Translations under genes and position numbers: made by a program
Shown: piece by piece, positions 1 through 8,300 of the stretch
How positions within the stretch are numbered: position 1 is the first letter of the stretch
Layout of the letters: every line of letters starts with the position of its first letter
Notes under the pieces: model-generated
Database searches by the model: none
Told to the model about the DNA's origin: nothing
Seen by the model: only the letters and a program-made list of their open reading frames with translations
Assembly (NCBI RefSeq): GCF_024496245.1
Contig: NZ_CP101740.1
Location: 1,239,501-1,303,500, forward strand
DNA: 64,000 nt
DNA from: Sphingomonas qomolangmaensis
GTDB taxonomy: Bacteria; Pseudomonadota; Alphaproteobacteria; Sphingomonadales; Sphingomonadaceae
Direction: 5' to 3'

Positions 1-59
1 TCGTAGAACGCCTTCGACGCGTCGATATCGTCGGTGCCGAGCATCACATGGCTGAACAT
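1..59 (-). CDS. VOC (glyoxalase/bleomycin-resistance fold) family protein, 5' fragment
   Basis: Only the first 19 codons are inside the window; the gene runs off the left edge. The peptide begins MFSHVMLGTDDIDASKAFY, the usual opening beta strand and first helix of small VOC-superfamily metalloenzymes: the FSHV strand carries the first metal-ligand His, and the D-I-D-A-S-K-A-F-Y helix follows. Function within the superfamily cannot be assigned from this piece. It lies 25 bp downstream of the formaldehyde dehydrogenase gene on the same strand, so co-transcription with it is likely, and a glutathione-linked role would fit but is inference. Confidence 0.7.
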   Translation of the reverse strand, partial: MFSHVMLGTDDIDASKAFY

Positions 60-84
60 CGTCTTTCCCTCCTGAAGTTGACCG

Positions 85-1194
<1,110 letters not shown>

Positions 1195-1313
1195 TGGCTT
1201 TTGCTCCTGGGCGGTGTTGGCGTCGCGGTCCAAGTCGCCACCCAGCCGCCCCGCGTCAACCCCGCGTGCCGCCGGTATTTGACCGGCGGCGCGGCTGCGG
1301 TAGGATCGCGACC

Positions 1314-2087
1314 ATGGCATCGAACGCAACCACCGCTCCCGCTCCCGACCTCCAGGCAGAGCGCAAGTCGCTCCGCATCCACGGCGTGATCGCGCGCGAT
1401 CTGGGAATGTCGATCGTCACCGGGCACTATGCGCCGGGGGAAGTGCTCAATGGCGAGGTCGCCGCATCGGGCGACCTTCAGGTATCGCGCACCGCCTATC
1501 GCGAAGCCCTGCGCATTCTCGCCGCCAAGGGGCTGGTCGAATCGCGGCCCAAGACCGGCACGCGCGTATCGGCGCGCGCGAAATGGCATTTGCTCGACCC
1601 CGACGTGCTCTCATGGATTTTCGCGGTCGAGCCCGACGATTCGCTGCTCGAAAGCCTGTTCGAGCTTCGGCTCATCGTCGAGCCGCAGGCGGCGGGGCTG
1701 GCAGCTGCGCGCCGCACTGACGCGCATCTGGCGCAGATGCTGGCGGCGCTCGAGGGGATGACCGAACATACACTGGCGTCGGAGGCGGGGCAGCTGGCCG
1801 ACCAGCATTTCCACGCGGCGTTGCTCGATGCCTCGGGCAATCCGTTCCTGGCGTCGCTGGCTAGTGGCGTCGGCGCGGCGGTTACCTGGACCACGGTGTT
1901 CAAGCAGCGCAACGAGCCGCTCCGCCGCGATCCGCTGCCCGAACATTGGCGGGTGTATGATGCTGTCTTGGCCGGTGATGCAGACGAAGCGCGGCGGGTG
2001 ATGGCGGAACTGGTCGATATGGCGTTTCTCGACACGACGCGCGCGCTCGCGGCCAAGGATGACCTGCTCGTGCCATCCGAAGCCTGA
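1314..2087 (+). CDS. GntR-family (FadR/FCD subfamily) transcriptional regulator
   Basis: 257-residue regulator with an N-terminal winged helix (about residues 15-85; the recognition region contains [15 protein letters not shown] and [11 protein letters not shown]) and an all-helical FCD ligand-binding domain (about 100-245). FCD metal-site residues are plausible in [12 protein letters not shown], the DQHFHAAL histidines and the late His in [12 protein letters not shown] regulators usually sense sugar acids or carboxylates and repress neighbouring catabolic operons. The gene is next to a sugar-acid type cluster (transporter, 1-dehydrogenase, lactonase, FAH proteins), so it is probably the cluster's repressor; that is inference. 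The ATG at 1314 is chosen because the protein is colinear with the family from there. Confidence 0.85.
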   Translation: MASNATTAPAPDLQAERKSLRIHGVIARDLGMSIVTGHYAPGEVLNGEVAASGDLQVSRTAYREALRILAAKGLVESRPKTGTRVSARAKWHLLDPDVLSWIFAVEPDDSLLESLFELRLIVEPQAAGLAAARRTDAHLAQMLAALEGMTEHTLASEAGQLADQHFHAALLDASGNPFLASLASGVGAAVTWTTVFKQRNEPLRRDPLPEHWRVYDAVLAGDADEARRVMAELVDMAFLDTTRALAAKDDLLVPSEA

Positions 2088-2117
2088 CCCCGCCCCCAAA
2101 CCGGCGGGAACGGGGTC
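2086..2117. terminator. Hairpin between convergent GntR and transporter genes
   Basis: GACCCCG and CGGGGTC arms plus an inner CC/GG-rich stem form a strong hairpin right at the end of the regulator and just before the transporter stop. No T tract is visible, so bidirectional termination is plausible but not certain. Confidence 0.4.
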
Positions 2118-2123
2118 AGCGGT

Positions 2124-3416
2124 TCAATCGAGCGACTTGGTCACCTGGCTGCCCCACAAGGCGTAGAACAGGATGTACAGCTCGCACGCCGCGGTGAGCA
2201 GGAAAGACCATTGCAGGCCATATTCGTCGGCCAGCCAGCCCTGCACCACCACCAACGCGCCGCCGGCGATCGCCATGATCAGCAGCCCCGACCCTTCCTC
2301 GGTCAGCGGCCCGAGACCGCGGATGCCCAGCGTGAAGATCGTCGGGAACATGATCGAATGGAACAGCCCGACCAGGATCAGCGACCACATCGCGATGGGG
2401 CCGCTGGCGAACACCGTGACCAGCATCACCAGGAACGCGCCGATCGAGAACACCGCCAGCACCTTGGCGGCATCGAACTTCTGCATGATCAGCGATCCGG
2501 CGAAGCGGCCCACCATCATGCCCGCCCACAGGAAGGTCAGATAATGCCCGCCCTGTTCGGGGGTCAGGTTCGCGATGTCGGACTGGCCGACGAAATTGAC
2601 GAACAGGTTGGCGACCCCGATCTCCGCGATCAGGTAGATGAAGATCGCGGGGATGCCCCATACCAGGTTGCGGTGGTGCCACAGCGAATGGTTGGCACGA
2701 TCGGCCTTGGCCATCCGGTTGGTCGCCGAACCCATCGCCGGCAGCGGGAAGCGCGCGATGATCACCGCCAGCACCAGCAGCACGACGGCGACCAGCACAT
2801 AGGGCAACACCACCGATTGCGCGTCGGCTAGCCGCTGCGCCGGGGTGAGCACCGTGCCCGCCTGCGACGTGCCGCCGACCGAGCGACCGAGGATCAGATA
2901 CGCCCCGAACGACGGTGCCAGCATCGTGCCGAGCGAATTGAACGCCTGCACCAGGTTCAGCCGCGACGACGCGGTCTCGGGCGAGCCGACCACCGCGACA
3001 TAGGGGTTGGCCGCGACCTGAAGCAGCGTGATCCCGCTCGCGATCACGAACAGTGCGAACAGCGTCACGCCATAGGACGGCATCCGCGCCGCGGGCACCA
3101 TCAGCAGCGCACCCGCCGCCATGATCACCAGCCCGACGACCAGCGATTTCTGGTAGCCGATCCGTTCGATCAGCTTGGCCGAGGGGATCGAGGCGAAGAA
3201 ATAGGCGATGAACCATACCGATTCGATCAGCGTCGTCTGGGTATAGTCGAGCTCGAACACGCTGCGCAGATGCGGCAGCAGCGTGTTGTTGATGACGGTG
3301 ATGAACCCCCACATGAAGAACAGGCTGGCGAGCAGCGTCAGCGCCGAGCGATAGACCGGCGGGCCTGCGCTCATGCCCTGCCCCGTGGCGGCGGTTGCGG
3401 TTGGCGGTACCGCCAT
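2124..3416 (-). CDS. fucP: FucP-like MFS sugar:proton symporter
   Basis: 430-residue inner-membrane protein with about 12 hydrophobic segments, e.g. LTLLASLFFMWGFITVINNTLLPHL opening TM1. The FFMWGFITVINNTL signature and the later QVAANPYVAVVG motif are typical of the L-fucose/D-galactose/glucose proton symporter family (FucP/GluP), where the equivalent of Asn/Asp in TM1 binds sugar. It should import the monosaccharide oxidised by the neighbouring 1-dehydrogenase. An internal start 14 codons in (Met in GQGMSAGP) is possible. It is divergent from the araD1-like gene across 264 bp and convergent with the GntR gene. Substrate (arabinose, galactose or fucose) is not decidable here. Confidence 0.85.
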   Translation of the reverse strand: MAVPPTATAATGQGMSAGPPVYRSALTLLASLFFMWGFITVINNTLLPHLRSVFELDYTQTTLIESVWFIAYFFASIPSAKLIERIGYQKSLVVGLVIMAAGALLMVPAARMPSYGVTLFALFVIASGITLLQVAANPYVAVVGSPETASSRLNLVQAFNSLGTMLAPSFGAYLILGRSVGGTSQAGTVLTPAQRLADAQSVVLPYVLVAVVLLVLAVIIARFPLPAMGSATNRMAKADRANHSLWHHRNLVWGIPAIFIYLIAEIGVANLFVNFVGQSDIANLTPEQGGHYLTFLWAGMMVGRFAGSLIMQKFDAAKVLAVFSIGAFLVMLVTVFASGPIAMWSLILVGLFHSIMFPTIFTLGIRGLGPLTEEGSGLLIMAIAGGALVVVQGWLADEYGLQWSFLLTAACELYILFYALWGSQVTKSLD

Positions 3417-3680
3417 CTATCGGTTCCCAGCAATCGGGAGGGCGACGATCTGCATCCGAAATCCTCTCTTGATGGCGCCGGCCGCTTTGGAACCGATCGC
3501 TACGTATAATCAGACAAAGGACGGGTATTCGGCCAATCGCGCCGGTGCAAGCCGTCTTTGCCGATTGATCGACGCCGGACCCGAGGTTAAGTCTGAGTAA
3601 TAATATTCGGAGAGGATCGCGAATGACGCTGACTTCCACCCTGCGCGGCGATGCCGCCCCAATCGGCGCGGTCTGAGGCG
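3417..3680. promoter_or_regulatory. Divergent promoter region of the sugar cluster
   Basis: Gene-free 264-bp space between the leftward transporter and the rightward araD1-like gene, so promoters for both arms should be here. A perfect TATAAT lies at 3505-3510 on the plus strand, but no good -35 sits 17 bp upstream, which would suit an activated promoter. I could not identify a convincing palindromic GntR operator. A GAGGCG sequence just before 3681 is the probable ribosome-binding site. Confidence 0.4.
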
Positions 3681-4667
3681 ATGGCGATCCGCATCCTTCA
3701 GTTCCGCGATGGCGCGAGCCGCGCGGTGGCGATGCTCGACGACAGCGGCCCCGCACGCCGCGTCGACGATATCGCTTCGACCTATGATCTCGCCAAGGCC
3801 GCGCTGGCCGAGGGCGTGTCGCTCTCCGACGCCGCCACCGCGCGCGCGGGCGAAGCGATCGATATAGACGCGCTGCTCGCGCAAGGATCGCTGCTCGCGC
3901 CGATCGACCATCCCGATGCCGCGCATTGCTGGCTGACCGGCACCGGCCTCACCCATCTCGGCTCGGCCGAGGGGCGCAACAAGATGCACCAGGCCGCCGC
4001 CGGCGCCGCGGTCACCGATTCGATGCGGATGTTCCAGCTGGGGGTCGAAGGCGGCAAGCCCGCCGCCGGCACCCCCGGCGTCCAGCCCGAATGGTTCTAC
4101 AAGGGCGACGGCAGCCATCTGCTTCCCACCGGCGCCGCGCTCCCCTCCCCCGCCTTCGCCGAGGACGGCAGCGAGGAGCCCGAGCTCGCGGGCATCTACA
4201 TCATCGACGACGAGGGTCGCCCGCGCCGCCTAGGCTTCGCGCTCGCCAACGAATTTTCCGACCATATCGTCGAACGCGGCAATTATCTGTGGCTCGCGCA
4301 TTCGAAGCTGCGCCACGCCGCGCTGGGCGCCGAGCTGCTGACCGGCGACCTGCCGCACGATGTGCGCGGCACCAGCCGGGTCGTCCGCGACGGCAGCACG
4401 ATCTGGGAAAAGCCCTTCCTGTCGGGCGAGGCGAACATGTCGCACAGCATCGCCAATCTCGAGCATCACCACTTCAAATATGCGCTGTTCCGCCGGCCCG
4501 GCGACATCCATGTCCATTTCTACGGCACCGCGACGCTGTCATTCGCCGACGGGATCAAGACGCAGGATGGCGACCGGTTCGAGATCGAAGCCGCGCCCTT
4601 CCGCCTGCCGCTCGCCAACCCGCTGACCACCAGCGCACCCGAAACGATCGAGATCCTGCCCTTATGA
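3681..4667 (+). CDS. AraD1/GguC-type FAH-fold sugar-acid enzyme
   Basis: 328-residue protein of the fumarylacetoacetate-hydrolase fold subgroup called AraD1 or GguC, found in oxidative arabinose/galactose clusters of proteobacteria. The FAH-like core is visible from about residue 90 (TGLTHLGSAEGRNKMH) through GVQPEWFYKGDGSHL, and ANEFSDHIVERGNYLWLAHSKL. The likely role is processing of 2-keto-3-deoxy sugar acids (dehydration or hydration step), but activity in this subgroup is less settled than the fold. Its stop codon overlaps the start of the 1-dehydrogenase (ATGA), so they are translationally coupled. Start chosen at MAIRILQF with GAGG upstream. Confidence 0.8.
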   Translation: MAIRILQFRDGASRAVAMLDDSGPARRVDDIASTYDLAKAALAEGVSLSDAATARAGEAIDIDALLAQGSLLAPIDHPDAAHCWLTGTGLTHLGSAEGRNKMHQAAAGAAVTDSMRMFQLGVEGGKPAAGTPGVQPEWFYKGDGSHLLPTGAALPSPAFAEDGSEEPELAGIYIIDDEGRPRRLGFALANEFSDHIVERGNYLWLAHSKLRHAALGAELLTGDLPHDVRGTSRVVRDGSTIWEKPFLSGEANMSHSIANLEHHHFKYALFRRPGDIHVHFYGTATLSFADGIKTQDGDRFEIEAAPFRLPLANPLTTSAPETIEILPL

Positions 4668-5593
4668 CCCGCCCAGTGACTCGGATAGCCATCGCCGGCA
4701 TCGGCAAGATCGCCCGCGACCAGCATATCCCCTCGATCGCGGCGAACCCCGATTTCGACTTCGTCGCGGCGGTCACCGGGCACCAGGCCCCAGACGGCAT
4801 CCCCGGCTTCCGCACCGTCGCCGAGATGATGGCCGCCGATCCTGGGGTCGAGGCCATTTCGATATGCACCCCGCCGCGCGGGCGGCTGGCACTGGTGCAG
4901 CAGGCGGTCGATCACGGGCTCGACGTCATGATCGAAAAGCCCCCCGCCGCGACCTTGTCCGAAGCGCAGGCGATCGTCGACACCGTCGCGAAGGCCGGCC
5001 GCGTGCTCTACGTCACCTGGCATTCGCGCGAGGCGGCTGCGGTCGAACCCGCGCGCGCCTGGCTCGAGGGCAAGACGATCCGCCGGGTCGAGGTGAACTG
5101 GAAGGAAGACGTCCGCGTCTGGCATCCGGGGCAGGCCTGGATCTGGGAGCCGGGGATCGGCGTGTTCGATCCCGGCATCAATGCGCTGTCGGTGATCACC
5201 CATATCCTGCCGCGCCCCCTGCTGCTCCAGCAGTCGGCGCTGCGCTACCCGTCGAACAAGCCGTCGCCGATCGCCGCCGACCTCCATTTCGAGGACAGCG
5301 CGGGCGTGCCCGTCGACGTGTTCTTCGATTTCGACCAGCGCGGGCCGCAGACCTGGGACATCGACATCGACACCGATGGCGGCCAGCTCAAATTATCGCT
5401 CGGTGCTTCGAAGATGGCGGTCGACGGCAACCCCGTCGACCTCGCCGACGACCCCGAATATGCCCGCCTCTATCGCCGCTTCGCGCAGCTATTGAAGACG
5501 CGGACCAGCGACACCGATCTCACCCCCTTCGCGCACGTCGCCGACGCCTATCTGCTCGGCCGGCGCAGCGAAGTCGGGGCGTTCGAGGAATGA
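4664..5593 (+). CDS. L-arabinose / D-galactose 1-dehydrogenase (Gfo/Idh/MocA family)
   Basis: 309-residue NAD(P)-dependent enzyme that oxidises an aldose at C1 to the aldono-lactone, first step of the phosphorylation-free pathway. Rossmann start IAIAGIGKIARDQHIPSI, the EKPPAATLSE motif carrying the catalytic Lys, and the VRVWHPGQAWIWEPGIGVFDPGINALS segment are very close in pattern to the Azospirillum L-arabinose 1-dehydrogenase and to Pseudomonas/Caulobacter galactose dehydrogenases as I remember them. These two activities overlap in the family, so the sugar is uncertain. The gene overlaps the upstream araD1-like stop by four bases and is convergent with the SMP-30 lactonase, which would hydrolyse its product. 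Confidence 0.85.
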   Translation: MTRPVTRIAIAGIGKIARDQHIPSIAANPDFDFVAAVTGHQAPDGIPGFRTVAEMMAADPGVEAISICTPPRGRLALVQQAVDHGLDVMIEKPPAATLSEAQAIVDTVAKAGRVLYVTWHSREAAAVEPARAWLEGKTIRRVEVNWKEDVRVWHPGQAWIWEPGIGVFDPGINALSVITHILPRPLLLQQSALRYPSNKPSPIAADLHFEDSAGVPVDVFFDFDQRGPQTWDIDIDTDGGQLKLSLGASKMAVDGNPVDLADDPEYARLYRRFAQLLKTRTSDTDLTPFAHVADAYLLGRRSEVGAFEE

Positions 5594-5597
5594 TCAA

Positions 5598-5620
5598 CGG
5601 GGTGAGCCGCGCTCACCCCG
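5598..5620. terminator. Bidirectional hairpin between dehydrogenase and lactonase
   Basis: Perfect 10-bp arms CGGGGTGAGC / GCTCACCCCG around a 3-nt loop, between two convergent genes and overlapping the last codons of the lactonase. There is no T run, but position and stability favour a shared terminator. Confidence 0.5.
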
Positions 5621-6479
5621 CATAGAGGTTGGGCAGCAACCCCGTCGCGCCAGAGTCCACCTCGAACAACGCGCCCGCATGCGGCTCGTCCTCCTTGCCG
5701 TCGCGCGCCGAGGTCACGAACATCCGGTCGAGCTTCGGCCCCGCAAAGGTGATGTTGGTGATCTGGCTCGCGGGCAGCGCGATGTGGCGGTCGACCTTGC
5801 CCTCGGGGGTGAAGCGCGTGATCCGCGATCCGCCCCATAGCGCGACCCATAGCCCGCCCTCCGAATCGACCGTCATCCCGTCGGGATTGCCCCAGCCGGG
5901 CTGGTCGATCCGGATGAATACGCTGCGCGGCCCCGCCTCGCCATCGGCGAAGGGATAGCGGTAGATCAGCCCCTCGGTGGTGCTGTTGTGGTAGAGCCAT
6001 TTGCCGTCGGGGCTGAACGCCGGGCCGTTGGTGACCGCATAGCCGCTGTCGATCTTGGTCAGGCTGCGATCGGCGCCGAGCCGATAGAAGCTGCCCACCG
6101 GCTGGTCGGCGCCCACCGGCATCGTTCCTGCCCAGATATTGCCCGCGGCATCGGCCTTGGCGTCGTTCAGCCGATTGTCGGGCATGCCGGGCTCGGGGCT
6201 CAATAGCGGGGTCAGCTTCATGTTGGCGAGGTCGAGCAGCTTGAAGCCGCTTTGCAGCCCGGCAACCAGCCCCGGCTGGTCGCGGCGTTCGATCACCCAG
6301 CCGATCCGCTCGGGCATGTGCCAGCGCGCGATATTGCCGTCGCTAAGCGACAGCCGGTTGAGCGCGTGCCCCGAGATATCGACCCAATAGACCGCCTGCT
6401 CGCGCGCCGACCAATAGGTGCCCTCGCCCAGGCGATCGCGCATCCCGCCACGCTCGACGATTTTCCAGGCTTCGGCCAT
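5613..6479 (-). CDS. SMP-30/gluconolactonase family lactonase
   Basis: 288-residue six-bladed beta-propeller hydrolase that opens aldono-lactones (for example L-arabinono- or galactono-lactone) to the acid using a divalent metal. Family landmarks are GEGTYWSAREQAVYWVDI near the N-terminus (metal-ligand Glu), the NDAKADAAGNIWAGTM segment (Asn-Asp), the VTNGPAFSPDGKWLYH blade (Asn) and WGNPDGMTVDSEGGLWVALWGG (metal Asp). It is in the same cluster as, and convergent with, the 1-dehydrogenase that would make its substrate, and is followed upstream by an FAH hydrolase transcribed the same way with a 32-bp gap, so those two likely share an operon. Confidence 0.9.
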   Translation of the reverse strand: MAEAWKIVERGGMRDRLGEGTYWSAREQAVYWVDISGHALNRLSLSDGNIARWHMPERIGWVIERRDQPGLVAGLQSGFKLLDLANMKLTPLLSPEPGMPDNRLNDAKADAAGNIWAGTMPVGADQPVGSFYRLGADRSLTKIDSGYAVTNGPAFSPDGKWLYHNSTTEGLIYRYPFADGEAGPRSVFIRIDQPGWGNPDGMTVDSEGGLWVALWGGSRITRFTPEGKVDRHIALPASQITNITFAGPKLDRMFVTSARDGKEDEPHAGALFEVDSGATGLLPNLYAG

Positions 6480-6511
6480 TCGATTGTCTCTCCGTTCTTA
6501 TCCGCCCGTGC

Positions 6512-7366
6512 TTATCCGAACGTCGCATCACCCAGATGGCGCCACGCAACCACCCGCTGATGCTGCTCGCCCAGCCCCGTTATGCCAAGCCGCATCGTAT
6601 CGCCGGCCTTCAGGAAGATCGATTCGGGCTTCTGGCCCTCACCCACCCCCGGCGGGGTGCCGGTAATCAGCAGGTCGCCGGGATACAGCGTCACGTATCG
6701 GCTGACATAGGCGATGATCTCGGCCACCCCGAAGATCATCGTGCGGCTGTTGCCCGTCTGCATCCGCCGGCCGTTGACGTCGAGGAACAGGTCGAGGCCC
6801 TGCGGATCGCCGATCGCGTCGGGGGTCACCAGCCAGGGGCCGACGGGGCAGAAGCTGTCATGCCCCTTGCCCTTGCTCCATTGCGACCCGCGCTGCTTCT
6901 GGTTGAAGCGTTCGGACACGTCGTTGACGACGCAATAGCCCGCGACATGCGCCAGCGCATCGGCCTGCTCGACATAGCGGCAGGTCTTGCCGATCACGAC
7001 GCCCAGCTCGACCTCCCAGTCGGTATGCGTCGAATCCTGAGGCAGCATCACCTCGTCGTTCGGTCCGGTGAGCGCCGACAGCGCCTTCATGAACATCGCC
7101 GGCTCGGTCGGGATCGGCAGCCCCGATTCGATCGCGTGATCCTCGTAGTTCAGCCCGACCGCGACGATCTTGCCGATTCCGGCGACGGGAACGCCGAGCC
7201 GCGGCTCGCCCTCGACCAGCGGCAGCGTCGCCGGATCGATCGAAAGCCCGGCGATCGCCGCGGGGGTGATGTCGTCGATGATTCGGCTGAGGTCGCGCAG
7301 CGCGCCGGCAGCGTCGATCAATCCGGGCTGTTCCGACCCGCGCGGGCCGAAGCGACAGAATTTCAT
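6512..7366 (-). CDS. FAH-family 2-keto-3-deoxy (diketo-deoxy) sugar-acid hydrolase
   Basis: 284-residue fumarylacetoacetate-hydrolase-family enzyme. The core runs IVAVGLNYEDHAIESG, the metal-binding DWEVELGVVIGK (Glu-x-Glu) and the substrate loop VVNDVSERFNQKQRGSQWSKGKGHDSFCPVGPW (Asp). The KGKGHDSF-PVGPW pattern resembles 2,4-diketo-3-deoxy-L-fuconate hydrolases and ureidoglycolate lyase-like members, so with its neighbours it probably cleaves a keto-deoxy sugar acid to pyruvate or lactate plus a C2/C3 fragment. Start at MKFCRFGP, with an upstream GGGGAATC-like purine stretch; 26 further in-frame codons upstream lack family similarity. Confidence 0.8.
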   Translation of the reverse strand: MKFCRFGPRGSEQPGLIDAAGALRDLSRIIDDITPAAIAGLSIDPATLPLVEGEPRLGVPVAGIGKIVAVGLNYEDHAIESGLPIPTEPAMFMKALSALTGPNDEVMLPQDSTHTDWEVELGVVIGKTCRYVEQADALAHVAGYCVVNDVSERFNQKQRGSQWSKGKGHDSFCPVGPWLVTPDAIGDPQGLDLFLDVNGRRMQTGNSRTMIFGVAEIIAYVSRYVTLYPGDLLITGTPPGVGEGQKPESIFLKAGDTMRLGITGLGEQHQRVVAWRHLGDATFG

Positions 7367-7430
7367 GGGGGAATCCTCAAGGTGGTGCTGGGTGCAAGCG
7401 CCGACCCTAGCCGCTTCCGAAGCGACATAC

Positions 7431-7465
7431 AAAAACCCCGCCAAGTCGCTGACCTGGCGGGGTTT
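7431..7465 (-). terminator. Rho-independent terminator of tRNA-Arg
   Basis: On the minus strand CCCCGCCA ... TGGCGGGG forms an 8-bp GC stem followed by TTTTT, 9 bp past the CCA end of the tRNA. Confidence 0.75.
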
Positions 7466-7473
7466 CCGTATCT

Positions 7474-7550
7474 TGGTGCGCCCGGAACGATTCGAACGTC
7501 CGACCCTCAGATTCGTAGTCTGATGCTCTATCCAGCTGAGCTACGGGCGC
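7474..7550 (-). tRNA. tRNA-Arg (anticodon ACG)
   Basis: The complement begins GCGCCCGTAGCTCAGCTGG, a standard acceptor and D arm, has the anticodon loop CTACGAA between TCAGA and TCTGA, a T-arm GTTCGAATC, and ends with matching acceptor bases and an encoded CCA. Length 77 nt. ACG (inosine-modified) reads CGN arginine codons, the dominant Arg codons in this GC-rich DNA. A terminator follows directly. Confidence 0.97.
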
Positions 7551-7632
7551 TTGGGAGAGGCGCTAATATAAGGGGATTGCTGACTGCGCAAGCCCGTTGC
7601 GTCGGTTTAATTGCAGGCATAGAGCCGAGGCC

Positions 7633-8133
7633 ATGTTGCACCGCCTCCTGCTCGCCGCCTTCGTCACCCTGGTGGGCGGGTGCGCCGCCCCCGATGGTGA
7701 CTATCCCTCGCTGCTGCCGCGACCGATCGAGCAGACCAGCTTCGCCGAGCCCGACCGCCCGGTCCCCGAAGCCGCCGCCGATCCGGCGCTTGAGGTGAAG
7801 CTCGCCGAACAGGCCGAAGCGCTCGCGAGCGCGGGGGCGGCCTTCGACCGCGCTGCTGCCGAAGCCGAACGGTTAGGCCGCACGGCGCGCGGCGCGGCCA
7901 CCGGCTCCGAACCCTGGATCGCCGCGCAGGTCGCGCTCAGCGGGCTCGACGCGCTGCGCGGTGCTACCAGCGAGGCGCTGACCGACATCGAGCGAATCGC
8001 GATCGATCGCGCCGCGCAGGGGCTGTCAGCCTATCCCGAACTCCAGCGCCTGCTCGAACGCGCGCAGGCGCAAAACCGCGCGCAGATCGATCGGATCGAC
8101 GCGATCGAAGCCGGCGTCCAGCCCGCGGGCTAG
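7633..8133 (+). CDS. Small periplasmic lipoprotein, coiled-coil rich, unknown function
   Basis: 166 residues. The N-terminus MLHRLLLAAFVTLVGGCAAP is a lipoprotein signal with a lipobox ending at Cys17. The mature part is mostly alanine-rich amphipathic helix with many Glu/Arg/Gln (about residues 50-160), suggesting a coiled coil. I recognise no domain. Start chosen at 7633 because it places the signal peptide at the N-terminus and has a GCCGAGG purine stretch upstream. It is divergent from tRNA-Arg. Confidence 0.7.
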   Translation: MLHRLLLAAFVTLVGGCAAPDGDYPSLLPRPIEQTSFAEPDRPVPEAAADPALEVKLAEQAEALASAGAAFDRAAAEAERLGRTARGAATGSEPWIAAQVALSGLDALRGATSEALTDIERIAIDRAAQGLSAYPELQRLLERAQAQNRAQIDRIDAIEAGVQPAG

Positions 8134-8155
8134 CGAATGATGCCAATACCCTGAT

Positions 8156-8246
8156 CCGTTCGTGCTGAGCCTGTCGAAGCACTGCCCTTTCTTCGCGTCC
8201 GATCGGCAAAAGGAGAACGGTCCTTAGACAAGCTCAGGACGAACGG
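8156..8246. repeat. Sphingomonad-type dispersed inverted repeat (CGTTCGTGCTGAGC family)
   Basis: CCGTTCGTGCTGAGCCTGTC at the left is matched by an imperfect reverse complement ending GACAAGCTCAGGACGAACGG at the right, enclosing about 37 bp. A single arm of the same family occurs at 34648-34698. Such elements are non-coding REP/RUP-like sequences; here the element follows the lipoprotein gene, where it may also terminate transcription. Confidence 0.7.
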
Positions 8247-8300
8247 TTGAGGCGCGGATCGCACTAGCGTCATCGCGCGAGGTCGAGAAACGCTAGCCGC

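Noticed and set aside
2116..3756. Long minus-strand open frame overlapping the sugar transporter
   Set aside because: It is an antisense/alternate-frame artefact of high GC; the 2124-3416 frame has clear MFS transmembrane pattern and family motifs, this one has none.
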